Shown here piece by piece: positions 25,749 through 34,440 of a DNA stretch of 52,427 nt; position 1 is the first letter of the stretch; every line of letters begins with the position of its first letter. The stretch is taken from the NCBI GenBank assembly GCA_944392965.1, contig CALXYM010000015.1, positions 1-52,427 of the forward strand, read 5' to 3'. A model generated the notes under the pieces. It worked only from the letters and a program-made list of their open reading frames with translations. It had not been told where the DNA came from and searched no databases. The DNA comes from an uncultured Spirochaetaceae bacterium. Its GTDB lineage: Bacteria; Spirochaetota; Spirochaetia; Sphaerochaetales; Sphaerochaetaceae. The translations under genes and the position numbers were made by a program.

Positions 25749-25795
25749 CAGCAACGGCGCTGCGGATTATGGATCAATAGTCTGCGGCGCTTTTT
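25749..25795 (+). promoter_or_regulatory. ANTAR-type antiterminator hairpin and terminator in the glnA leader
   Basis: CAGC (25749-25752), hexaloop AACGGC (25753-25758) and GCTG (25759-25762) form a short hairpin with A1 and G4 in the loop. Its 3' half is shared with an intrinsic terminator: a 14-bp stem from 25757-25770 and 25777-25790 with a GGATCA loop, followed by TTTTT. Forming the small hairpin blocks the terminator. The loop and its closing C-G pair (CAACGGCG) match the glutamate synthase leader (CAAAGGCG) at seven of eight bases. The gene begins at 25815. Confidence 0.78.
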
Positions 25796-25814
25796 CTATA
25801 AATAGGGAGGACGT

Positions 25815-27128
25815 ATGGAACAAACACTGGCGGAGATAAAAGCGCTGATGGAGGAGTATGAGATAAAGTTCATCCGTCTGGCGTTCTGTGACATATTCGG
25901 TTTGCAGAAGAACATCGCGATAATGTCCAGCCAGCTGGAGCACGCCGTAATGCACGGGGTCTCCTTCGATGCTTCCGCGATTGACGGATTCTCAAACGTA
26001 TCCGAGTCCGACCTCTTTCTTCATCCTGACCTTAATACATTTTCAATACTTCCATGGAGGCCTCAGGAGGGAGGGGTCGCAAGATTCTATTGCAACATCT
26101 CCTATCCTGATGGACGTCCATTTGAAGGGGATGGCAGGTATATTCTAAGAGAATGTGAGAAAAGAGCGAGAATGGCAGGTTATTCATTTCTCGTCGGTCC
26201 TGAGTGTGAGTTCTATCTTTTTGAGACTGATGATAACGGCTATCCGACTCGTAAACCGTTTGACAAAGCCGGTTATTTCGATATCGCACCCTTGGACAGG
26301 GGAGAGAACATCAGGAGGGAGATATGCCTTACGATTGAGGAGATGGGACTCTCCCCTGAGAGAAGCCACCATGAGTCCGGGCCGGGGCAGAATGAGATCG
26401 ATTTCCGCTGTTCAAGCCCCCTTAAAGCCGCCGATGATCTGATGACACTCCGTACGGCCGTGAAAGCCATAAGCTATCAGAATGGATTATTCGCCTCATT
26501 TTTGCCAAAGCCCCTGGTAGGGGAAAGTGGCAGTGGACTGCATATAAACCTCTCGGTATTTGAAAATGAGGAGAACCTTTTTGATGGCTTCTCATCCTGT
26601 AAAAATCCCAAAGCCTCATCCTTCCTTGCTGGAATACTGCGCAGGATCGCGGAGATAACCGCGTTTGCAGATCCTCTCCCTGGCTCCTATTCGAGGCTTG
26701 GCAAATGTGAGGCTCCAAGCATGATCTCCTGGAGTGCGGAGAACAGGTCGACCCTCATAAGAGTTCCTGCCGCAAGCGGAGATGATTCAAGGATTGAGAT
26801 AAGAAGTCCCGATCCGTCCTGCAATCCATACCTTGTAATAGCCCTTCTGATCTCTGCTGGATTTGAGGGAATCAAAGATTCTTTAGAGCTTCCTCCTAGC
26901 ACGGATAAGGATATATTCTCTCCGGGAGGAAGAGCAGGCCTTAAGGAGATTCCGCAGAGCCTGCAGAAGGCTGTGAAGATTGCAAAAGCAAGTGAGTTTG
27001 TCCGTTCTGTCCTTCCAGCCCGTCTTGTGGATGATTACCTTACCCTGAAAGCGAGGGAGGCACAGGGATATGAGAGGAGTGAGAACGCCTACTCATATGA
27101 ACTTGAACGTTATTTCCCATATATATAG
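25815..27128 (+). CDS. glnA: Glutamine synthetase, type I
   Basis: 437 residues, GSI-alpha size. It makes glutamine from glutamate, ammonia and ATP. Active-site blocks: FLVGPECEFYLFE, SHHESGPGQNEIDF, PKPLVGESGSGLHINLSVF, SYSRLGKCEAPSMISW and SRIEIRSPDPSCNPYL. The region that carries the adenylylation Tyr in GSI-beta enzymes reads LELPPSTDKDIF, without that Tyr, so control by adenylylation is unlikely. First gene of an operon with the ANTAR regulator and a second glutamine synthetase; GGGAGGACGT precedes the ATG. Confidence 0.95.
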   Translation: MEQTLAEIKALMEEYEIKFIRLAFCDIFGLQKNIAIMSSQLEHAVMHGVSFDASAIDGFSNVSESDLFLHPDLNTFSILPWRPQEGGVARFYCNISYPDGRPFEGDGRYILRECEKRARMAGYSFLVGPECEFYLFETDDNGYPTRKPFDKAGYFDIAPLDRGENIRREICLTIEEMGLSPERSHHESGPGQNEIDFRCSSPLKAADDLMTLRTAVKAISYQNGLFASFLPKPLVGESGSGLHINLSVFENEENLFDGFSSCKNPKASSFLAGILRRIAEITAFADPLPGSYSRLGKCEAPSMISWSAENRSTLIRVPAASGDDSRIEIRSPDPSCNPYLVIALLISAGFEGIKDSLELPPSTDKDIFSPGGRAGLKEIPQSLQKAVKIAKASEFVRSVLPARLVDDYLTLKAREAQGYERSENAYSYELERYFPYI

Positions 27129-27168
27129 TCATAAAGACTTATATGGGATATAGAAAATAGGGGGATGT

Positions 27169-27732
27169 ATGGATACCGCATTGATCGTGACAGCTTCCGA
27201 GTCCTATGTTGAGATGAAGAGGCTTTTAAGCATGAATGCCGTGGTATCTGACAATGTAAGAAGTCTCAGGGAGGCACGCATGGCACTTTGTGATGTGCCT
27301 TATTCCCTCCTTCTGATCGATAATCCCCTTCCTGACGGATCGGCCAGGGAGTTTGCGATAGAAAGTTCCCGCAGAGACGGTTTGGATATCATCCTCCTTA
27401 CAAGTCCTGCCGTCGCGGAACGAGTCTCCATCGGTCTTGAGAGATACGGTGTATACGTGCTCTCAAAGCCGATAAGGGAGAATGAGCTTGCCATAATCCT
27501 GAGAAATATGAGGATTGGCAGGAAGAGGCGAGAGGAGCTCGAGGCGAAATGCAGACGGCTTTTGAAACGTCTGGAAGAGGAGAGGACACTTACGAGGGCA
27601 AAATGCCTTCTTGCCCTGAAAGAGGGCATTGGAGAGGATGAGGGCCACAGGGTACTAGAGAAGAAGGCGATGAACGAGAGGATAACACTTCTTGACGCCG
27701 CTAGCGAGATAATTCTGAAATATAGCAAGTGA
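27169..27732 (+). CDS. ANTAR-domain RNA-binding regulator (GlnR/EutV type)
   Basis: 187 residues: a receiver-like domain (1-~105), a coiled coil (~115-140) and an ANTAR domain (~143-184, [19 protein letters not shown] then [20 protein letters not shown]). The receiver keeps an Asp51 in [10 protein letters not shown] and Lys100 in VYVLSKPI, but the usual acidic pair after the first strand is replaced by Thr8-Ala9, so ordinary magnesium-dependent phosphorylation is doubtful. ANTAR proteins bind hexaloop RNA hairpins and prevent termination. Such sites occur in both leaders beside this gene, making it the likely regulator of the whole locus. A GlnR-type ANTAR protein beside glnA is known in some clostridia. 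Confidence 0.9.
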   Translation: MDTALIVTASESYVEMKRLLSMNAVVSDNVRSLREARMALCDVPYSLLLIDNPLPDGSAREFAIESSRRDGLDIILLTSPAVAERVSIGLERYGVYVLSKPIRENELAIILRNMRIGRKRREELEAKCRRLLKRLEEERTLTRAKCLLALKEGIGEDEGHRVLEKKAMNERITLLDAASEIILKYSK

Positions 27733-27764
27733 ATTGTTTGCTTTTTGATATAGGAGAAGAGAGT

Positions 27765-29837
27765 ATGAAAGAGATTCCTGAACTGTTTGGCAGTATGGTT
27801 TTCAATGATCATGTGATGAGACAGATGCTTCCCAAGACCGTATATAAGTCTCTGAAGCGTACGATGCAGGAGGGAACAGCGCTTGAGGCGGATGTCGCGG
27901 ACGTTGTTGCTGCCTGTATGAAGGACTGGGCTGTAAGCAAGGGGGCAACCCATTTCACGCACTGGTTCCAGCCCATGACGGGAATCACCGCAGAAAAGCA
28001 TGATTCTTTCATTAGTCCGGACGGAAACGGGAACGTGTTGATGGATTTCTCGGGAAAGGAGCTTGTAAAGGGAGAACCGGATGCATCCTCATTCCCTTCC
28101 GGTGGTCTGAGAGCGACGTTTGAAGCACGCGGCTATACCGCCTGGGATCCTACGAGTTATGCCTTTATCAAGGATGACACGCTCTTTATTCCTACCGCAT
28201 TCTGCTCCTATACCGGACAGATTCTTGATAAGAAGACTCCGCTACTCAGAAGCATGGATGCCGTAAGCGTTGAAGCAGTGAGGACACTTAAGCTTTTCGG
28301 AAAGGACGTAAAGCGCGTTACAGCTACAGTTGGTCCTGAGCAGGAGTATTTCCTCATTGATGTGAAGGATTATGCGAAACGTCCTGACATCAAGCTGACG
28401 GGAAGGACACTCTTTGGAGCTCCATCTCCGAAAGGACAGGAGAAGGAGGATCACTATTTTGGAACAATAAGGCCACGTGTGAAGGCGTTCATGGCCGATC
28501 TTGACCAGGAGCTCTGGAAACTTGGTATTCCTTCAAAAACAGAGCATAATGAGGTCGCTCCATGCCAGCATGAGATGGCTCCGGTCTTTGAGACTGCGAA
28601 TATTGCCACTGATGCAAACCAGCTTACGATGGAGGTCATGAAACAGGTTGCAGAGCGACATGGTTTCGCATGCCTTCTTCATGAGAAGCCGTTCGAGGGT
28701 ATCAACGGATCTGGAAAACACAACAACTGGTCGCTCTCTACCGATACTGGAGAGAATCTTCTTGATCCGGGTAAAACCCCTAGTGAGAATGCCCAGTTCA
28801 TTCTCTTTCTAACTGCGATAATAAAGGCTGTCGATGATAACCAGGATCTTCTGCGCCTCTCTGTAGCCTCAGCAGGAAATGATCACCGTCTGGGGGCTAA
28901 CGAGGCACCTCCTGCAATTCTCTCGATATTCGTCGGAGATGAGCTTGAGGAGGTCATCAATTCGATAATCGAAGGACGTATGGCAAAGAGCGGGAGCCGT
29001 AACAAGATCGATCTTGGAATGGTTCTTCCGAAGCTTCCTCAGGATAACAGCGATCGCAACAGGACGAGTCCGTTTGCTTTTACAGGTAACAAGTTCGAGT
29101 TCCGTATGCTCGGTTCCTCGTTCAATATCGCATGTACGAACACCATACTGAATACCGCGGTTGCCGAGAGCCTCAGGGTATTCAATGAGGAGCTTTATTC
29201 TGCAAAAGATTTCTCCTCAGCTCTCCATGACCTTATTAAGAGAGAGCTTACCGAACATAAGAGGATACTCTTCAATGGAAACGGCTATAGCAGAGAGTGG
29301 GAAGAGGAAGCGGAGAAAAGAGGCCTCCTCAACTATAAGAAAACCCCCGATGCGCTTGTGCATTATACTGACGAGAAGAACATCGAGCTTTTCAAGAGGC
29401 ACGGAATTTATACTGCTGAGGAACTTAAGAGCAGGGAGGAGGTGCTTATCGATGAATATCAGAAGCAGATCCGGATCGAGGCATTGACGATGCTCGAAAT
29501 GCTTAAAAAGGACATCATCCCAGCATGTATCTCATATTCTGATAAACTTGCAAAAGGGGTTGCCGTCAAGAAGAGCATAGGAATCGAGGCCGAGGCAGAG
29601 ATGAAGCTCTGCAAGGAGATTACAGGAAACATCGCATCGCTTTTAGATAAGACAGAGACTCTTGAAGGTGATGTTGGAACCACACCGGAGGATGTATACA
29701 AGGCGGCCAGATTCTCAGCGGATGTGATCATTCCTGATATGGAGAAGGCTAGGGCAGTTGCTGACCATCTTGAGACGATGGTTGGAAAGAAGGAATGGCC
29801 TATGCCCACCTATGCGGACATCCTTTTCTATTGCTAG
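27765..29837 (+). CDS. Glutamine synthetase, type III
   Basis: 690 residues from ATG 27765 ([15 protein letters not shown]), with AGGAGA upstream; a GTG at 27729 overlaps the regulator gene and is rejected. GSIII signatures: [68 protein letters not shown] and [14 protein letters not shown]. It catalyses the same reaction as GSI with a distinct, double-ring dodecamer. Having GSI and GSIII in one operon with an ANTAR gene between them is unusual. Confidence 0.95.
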   Translation: MKEIPELFGSMVFNDHVMRQMLPKTVYKSLKRTMQEGTALEADVADVVAACMKDWAVSKGATHFTHWFQPMTGITAEKHDSFISPDGNGNVLMDFSGKELVKGEPDASSFPSGGLRATFEARGYTAWDPTSYAFIKDDTLFIPTAFCSYTGQILDKKTPLLRSMDAVSVEAVRTLKLFGKDVKRVTATVGPEQEYFLIDVKDYAKRPDIKLTGRTLFGAPSPKGQEKEDHYFGTIRPRVKAFMADLDQELWKLGIPSKTEHNEVAPCQHEMAPVFETANIATDANQLTMEVMKQVAERHGFACLLHEKPFEGINGSGKHNNWSLSTDTGENLLDPGKTPSENAQFILFLTAIIKAVDDNQDLLRLSVASAGNDHRLGANEAPPAILSIFVGDELEEVINSIIEGRMAKSGSRNKIDLGMVLPKLPQDNSDRNRTSPFAFTGNKFEFRMLGSSFNIACTNTILNTAVAESLRVFNEELYSAKDFSSALHDLIKRELTEHKRILFNGNGYSREWEEEAEKRGLLNYKKTPDALVHYTDEKNIELFKRHGIYTAEELKSREEVLIDEYQKQIRIEALTMLEMLKKDIIPACISYSDKLAKGVAVKKSIGIEAEAEMKLCKEITGNIASLLDKTETLEGDVGTTPEDVYKAARFSADVIIPDMEKARAVADHLETMVGKKEWPMPTYADILFYC

Positions 29838-29870
29838 CATCTGGATTGGAATTATATGGTTGTACAGATC

Positions 29871-29890
29871 GCCCACGCATCAGCGTGGGT
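29871..29890 (+). terminator. Hairpin after the GSIII gene
   Basis: CCCACGC and GCGTGGG form a perfect 7-bp stem around ATCA, between the GSIII stop and the convergent MATE gene end. It probably ends the glnA operon; the following TGATTTC is a poor T tract. The compact stem also resembles hairpins at IS200/IS605 ends, but no such gene is adjacent. Confidence 0.5.
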
Positions 29891-29894
29891 GATT

Positions 29895-31241
29895 TCATGT
29901 CTTGATGTTCCTTTTTCTTTTTTTCATATAGAAGTAGGCGTATGGATATTCATAGATCATCATTGCTATCCATCCTATCGCACAGGCTATGCTTATCGCT
30001 CTTATCCCCAGGATGTCTATCAGCAGATAGGTGAATATCACGCGCAGTGACGCCTGTATTGTCGTTGAAATGAGCGTTATCTTCATTTTCCCCATTCCCC
30101 TCATGAATCCCTGCATCCCGTTAGTAAGGGCAGGAAAGATATAGAAGAACGCCATCGTTGAGAGATATCTTACGCCCTCTGCTATCACAAGGGATGCGTT
30201 TTCCCCTGTTGTGAAAAGGCCTGTGATCTCCTCCTTAAAAATGAATACGACAATACCTATAAAAAAACCGTAGAGTATTTCGAGTAGCAGTCCTTCCCTG
30301 AGTCCTGTCACTATTCGTTTTTCCTTTCCTGCTCCTTTGTTCTGAGCAGTGAATGTCGTTATAGCATGTCCTATGCTCTGTTCAGGGGTGAATGCGAAAT
30401 CATCCACGCGTGTTACGGCGTTGAATGCGGCGATCACATCAACCCCGAGGGAGTTTACTGCACTCTGTATCATGAGTTTTCCTATTGGCTGCACAGACTG
30501 CTGAAGTGCCGTTATCGAGCCATAGCTGACGATCTTTGAGAGCATCGACCTGTCAAATCCCCAATCGTTTTTCCCTATCCTGAGAATATCCACATGGCGG
30601 TAGATGTATATGAAGGCAAGGATAGCGGAAAACGCCTCGGCTATTACCGTCGTTGTCGCACTGCACCTGATACCGAATCCGAGAAATCCAATGAATATTA
30701 TATCGAGAACGAGATTGAGTATGGAGGAAAAAAGTAGGAATTTCAGGGGGGTGGATGAGTCTCCGACGCTCTTTAGTGCTGATGAGAGCGCATTATAGAA
30801 GTATGTGAACGGGGTAGCAAGGAAGATTATTCTTAAATAGGTGGCACTCATTCCCATGACATCCTCAGGGGTATTCACCCACACAAGAATCCTCTCTGTG
30901 AGAAAGAAACCTATTATGGAAACGGAGAGAGAGAATATTAGGCCGAAAAGGAGAAGGGTAGATAGGGCTTTTTTGAGCTTCTCATCCTCCCTTGCACCAT
31001 AATACTGACTCATGAGGACGCCGCTTCCGATACAAAGACCAGAGATCGAGAGTATTAAAAGATTCATTATTGGACTTGCAATTCCAGTGGCGGCAAGTGC
31101 ATCACGTCCGATGAAACGTCCTGCGATTATGCTGTCGGCGGCGTTATAAAAGAGCTGGAAGGCCGATGCTAGCACCAATGGAACAGCATAGCGCACCATA
31201 TGCTTGAAAGGACTATTTTCCGTCATTCTCATCTCAGCCAT
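29895..31241 (-). CDS. MATE-family multidrug/toxin exporter
   Basis: 448 residues, about 12 membrane helices, inner membrane. N-terminal MVRYAVPLVLASAFQLFYNAADSIIAGRFIG and the matching second-half segment (LMIQSAVNSLGVDVIAAFNAVTRVDDF, then HAITTFTAQNKGAG) are typical of NorM/DinF-like cation antiporters. The C-terminus ends in a short basic tail (KKRKRN). Substrate unknown. Single-gene unit; no good Shine-Dalgarno precedes the first ATG, and a second Met five codons in is possible. Confidence 0.92.
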   Translation of the reverse strand: MAEMRMTENSPFKHMVRYAVPLVLASAFQLFYNAADSIIAGRFIGRDALAATGIASPIMNLLILSISGLCIGSGVLMSQYYGAREDEKLKKALSTLLLFGLIFSLSVSIIGFFLTERILVWVNTPEDVMGMSATYLRIIFLATPFTYFYNALSSALKSVGDSSTPLKFLLFSSILNLVLDIIFIGFLGFGIRCSATTTVIAEAFSAILAFIYIYRHVDILRIGKNDWGFDRSMLSKIVSYGSITALQQSVQPIGKLMIQSAVNSLGVDVIAAFNAVTRVDDFAFTPEQSIGHAITTFTAQNKGAGKEKRIVTGLREGLLLEILYGFFIGIVVFIFKEEITGLFTTGENASLVIAEGVRYLSTMAFFYIFPALTNGMQGFMRGMGKMKITLISTTIQASLRVIFTYLLIDILGIRAISIACAIGWIAMMIYEYPYAYFYMKKRKRNIKT

Positions 31242-31344
31242 GTGATTTTTATAACACTAAAGAGAAATAAGAGGAAGAAGAAAATATTTTTCTTCTTTTG
31301 GGGAGCATCGGTAAAACTCACCAACAGAGGCCCATATTCTGAAA

Positions 31345-32195
31345 CTACTGTATGTTTTGTGCAATCTTTCTCACTTCATCAAGTGACATGTTGAAACTCT
31401 TCGAGACCTGCTCTGGGGTTGCTAATCTGTCCCTTAATATGGTTTCGATAGATCTTTTCCTCTCTTCTTCTCTTCCTTTTTCTATCAGTCTTGCACTGTC
31501 GCTCATGAATTCCATCCTTCCCTCCTTCGTGTTCTTTATTTCTTCCATCCTTCGCCTTAACTCTTCTCAGGATCCGCACTCCACAGGTCGTGTATCATTC
31601 TCCCTTCCTCTGTATTCAGCCCCTCATACCCCATGCTCACCTCAAACCTTTCCATGCTCCTGTCCGTCACATAATTCTCCTCATCCTTCCACCTTGAATG
31701 ATACACCGCTTTCCCCCTCCCGTGTATATCCTTGTTGAGGAAATATATCGATATCTGCCTCGGAAGACTCGAGTACCTCTCTCCCTTGGCAAGGAACGCT
31801 ATGTTCAGTGACCCCTCGTATATCCTTCTCCTCTCCTCCAGGTCAGGCTCCGCCCACTTCTGCATCTCGTAGCTTATCATGCGCCCCTCCTCGTCCTCTG
31901 CGAGCGCATCCAGCACCACAGAGTGCCCTATGTTCTCTATCCGGTACTGCGTCCACACTTTCACAATCCTGATGTCCTCTCCAGTGATCGTGCGAGCTAT
32001 GTACTCTGCCATCTCCTTACCGTGCCTCATGCCTATGTTGAAGAGCACGTCCGAGGTGAAGTCCTTGGACATTAGCTCCCTCAAGGGACCATCTGCCGTA
32101 TAATCCTCCTCTCTATCTTTCACGGAATCCCAATCCTCTTTTCTGGTGGATGAGGGGAGATAGAACATGATCTTTATACCATTACTTTTTTTCAT
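31345..32195 (-). pseudogene. Rpn-family PD-(D/E)XK nuclease/transposase, frameshifted
   Basis: The first 212 residues (32195-31557) are the nuclease part: LRELMSKDFTSDVLFNIGM, and the core VVLDALAEDEEGRMISYEMQKW with the D...ExQ catalytic pattern. Reading stops after WSADPEKS. The family's C-terminus continues in another frame: L-RRRMEEIKNTKEGRMEF, then a charged helix and a HTH-like tail (ATPEQVSKSFNMSLDEVRKI) ending at 31345. A one-base frameshift near 31557-31565 therefore splits the gene. The first fragment keeps the catalytic residues and could still be made. Such genes are numerous and often broken in spirochaetes. Confidence 0.8.
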
Positions 32196-32384
32196 ATTGT
32201 CATTTTCTCCTATCTTCTTAACTGTCTAAACTTCTAATCTGTTAAGTAAAATGAAGGAGAATTCCTCTAAACTTCTTCGTTTTCTGTGATAATGCCTAAA
32301 ATTCCTATATACATGCCGTTGTCTTAAGCCTTTCTGCATTTTGTAAAAACCAGTATCATATACAGCGAATAAGAGGAACGAAGA
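32196..32384. other. Short intergenic region, divergent genes
   Basis: AT-rich; lies between the Rpn remnant (leftward) and the methyltransferase (rightward). AGAGGAACGAAG before ATG 32385 is an acceptable ribosome binding site. No convincing promoter pair or repeat seen. Confidence 0.4.
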
Positions 32385-33152
32385 ATGTCGGATTGGAATC
32401 CTGAGAGGTATTTAAGGTTCAAGAAAGAGAGGACGCAGCCTGCCATCGATCTTGTAATGAGAGTAAAGACTGTTAATGGGGATATTAGAAGTGTCGTTGA
32501 TATCGGATGTGGCCCTGGCAACAGTACTGCCATCATCCATGAGGCTTTTCCCTCTGCCGAGATTATTGGGATAGACAATTCGGAGAACATGATTGAAAAG
32601 GCCATGACGGAACATCCAGATTATGAGTTCAGGCTTCTCTCCGCATGGGATCTGGAGGGAAAATATGATCTCATATTCTCTAATGCGTGTCTGCAGTGGA
32701 TAGATGATCACGAACGCCTTCTGCCATTTTTAATGGATCATCTTAATCCGAAGGGGATTCTTGCTGTACAGGTTCCGAACAATACCGAAGAACCCTTTTT
32801 CAAGGTCCTTGAAGAGACTGTGAGATGTGGTAAATGGGATTTTAACGGCATAGAAGAGAAAAACGGGATATTACCAGTTGAAAAGTATTACGATATTCTC
32901 TCATCTGTTTCAAATATGAATTACATATGGGAGACAAAGTATATCCACTATATGCCTGATATTGATTCCATGATCGATTGGACGAGAGGAACGAGGCTTA
33001 GGCCGTATCTTGCTTCCCTTTCAGAGGAAGAGGGGAATGCATTTATCTCCGAGATTAGAAATAGGGCCGTGAAGTATTATTCACCAATGAATGATGGTAC
33101 GTATCTTTTCGGATTTAAAAGGCTTTTCTTTATGGCGGTAAATGATAGGTAG
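32385..33152 (+). CDS. tam: Trans-aconitate 2-methyltransferase-like protein
   Basis: 255 residues, the size of Tam. A class I SAM methyltransferase: VVDIGCGPGNSTAII is motif I, EIIGIDNSENMIEKAM motif II, and YDLIFSNACLQWIDDHERLLPFLM the family-specific substrate region. N-terminal WNPERYLRFKKERTQPAIDL is characteristic of Tam. It would methylate trans-aconitate to detoxify this aconitase inhibitor; the exact acceptor is inferred from family. It is followed after nine bases by the DUF362 gene. Confidence 0.88.
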   Translation: MSDWNPERYLRFKKERTQPAIDLVMRVKTVNGDIRSVVDIGCGPGNSTAIIHEAFPSAEIIGIDNSENMIEKAMTEHPDYEFRLLSAWDLEGKYDLIFSNACLQWIDDHERLLPFLMDHLNPKGILAVQVPNNTEEPFFKVLEETVRCGKWDFNGIEEKNGILPVEKYYDILSSVSNMNYIWETKYIHYMPDIDSMIDWTRGTRLRPYLASLSEEEGNAFISEIRNRAVKYYSPMNDGTYLFGFKRLFFMAVNDR

Positions 33153-33161
33153 GAAGAATAC

Positions 33162-34247
33162 ATGAATAAGAACATATACATGATTTATGGCAGTAATCTC
33201 TCTTTTATGACAAAAAGACTTCTTGAGAGTATAGATGTCTATTCTCAGATCGGAGCGAAGGAGAAGAGGATTGTCATTAAACCGAATCTCGTCATTGCTG
33301 GACGACCTGATGAGGGTGCGACGACACATACAGAGATAGTCACGGCCACGATAGAATATCTGAAAGACGGGGGTTTTAACGATATAACGATAGCGGAAAG
33401 CTCCTGGGTTGGAGCAAGGACAGAGGATGCATTCCATCTTCTGGGGTATTATGACATTGCGAAAGAATATGATGTTTCTCTGATCGATACGAAGAGGGAC
33501 AGATTCAGAAGAGTTGAGAACCATGGCATATCTATGGAGATAGCAGAAACGGCGCTTGATGCCGGTTTCATTATAAACATTCCTGTCTTGAAGGGACATT
33601 GCCAGACCCTGATGACTCATGCGATGAAGAACCTCAAAGGGCTGCTATCCGACAAATCCAAAAGAGATTTCCATCGCTATGGTCTTATGAAACCCATTGC
33701 CGCACTCTCTGATATAATCAGATCGGATTTGATAATCTCTGATGGAATCTGTGGCGATCTCGATTTCGAGGAAGGAGGCAATCCTGTTCGTATGGACAGG
33801 ATGATGGCCGCCTCTGATCAGTTCCTGATTGATGCCTACGCTGCTACGCTCATGGGATTTTCCCCATATGATATCGGCTATATAAAGGTTGCCTCAGAGT
33901 GGGGGATATTCAGCCCTGATTTGTCAGGTGTGAACATTGTGGAGCTGAATAGGCCTCAATCAAGTTCAGGAAAGCCGACGGGCATGGCTCAGCGTCTTGC
34001 TGGATACACTGCTCCCGACAACGCCTGTTCTGCATGTTTTGCATCTTTGATTCACGCTTTGAAAAGGCTGGATGATGAAGGACTCTTATCCTCTCTTGGA
34101 AAAGAAAAGATCGCGGTAGGGCAAGGGTATAAGGGAAAATGTCCCGCCATCGGGTCCGGCTCCTGCTGTTCATCCGCGTCTGTCTTTGTAAAAGGATGTC
34201 CTCCGAAGGCTGATGACATTCTTGCCATGCTTAAAAAACTCCTCTAA
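33162..34247 (+). CDS. DUF362-domain protein
   Basis: 361 residues. The DUF362 core is visible: RIVIKPNLVIAGRPDEGATTH, ITIAESSWVGARTEDAF, NIPVLKGHCQTLMTHAMKNLKG and ADLIISDGI-like SDLIISDGICGDLDFEEGG. Unlike many relatives, no tandem 4Fe-4S ferredoxin domain follows; instead there are isolated cysteines (NACSACF, GSGSCCSSAS, KGCPP). Function of the family is not established. It is probably co-transcribed with the methyltransferase. Confidence 0.85.
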   Translation: MNKNIYMIYGSNLSFMTKRLLESIDVYSQIGAKEKRIVIKPNLVIAGRPDEGATTHTEIVTATIEYLKDGGFNDITIAESSWVGARTEDAFHLLGYYDIAKEYDVSLIDTKRDRFRRVENHGISMEIAETALDAGFIINIPVLKGHCQTLMTHAMKNLKGLLSDKSKRDFHRYGLMKPIAALSDIIRSDLIISDGICGDLDFEEGGNPVRMDRMMAASDQFLIDAYAATLMGFSPYDIGYIKVASEWGIFSPDLSGVNIVELNRPQSSSGKPTGMAQRLAGYTAPDNACSACFASLIHALKRLDDEGLLSSLGKEKIAVGQGYKGKCPAIGSGSCCSSASVFVKGCPPKADDILAMLKKLL

Positions 34248-34440
34248 TGTTTCTTTCTGCTTATACCATTTGATAAGTATGAAGCTAAGTGAAGAAATAG
34301 ACCTTTTAGCGTATTTTTGTAAAAAGTTGTCGAATATTTGGTTAAAAAACTGTCAATAAGTCGGAATAGTACAAATTGCTTTCTGCATTTTCTCCATTTT
34401 TCAGCTTATTGTTAATCAAAATAACAGGTGGAAGCAAACA
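34248..34440. other. Upstream region of the pectin-uptake operon
   Basis: 193 AT-rich bases. I find no confident -10/-35 pair. AGGTGG lies seven bases before the ATG of the first permease. The operon promoter and any operator for the LacI/AraC-type regulator are expected here. Confidence 0.4.

Noticed and set aside
27300-28001. 233-residue minus-strand frame across the ANTAR and GSIII genes
   Set aside because: It runs antisense through two well-supported genes and their gap. I considered a regulatory antisense protein or RNA, but saw no promoter or domain.
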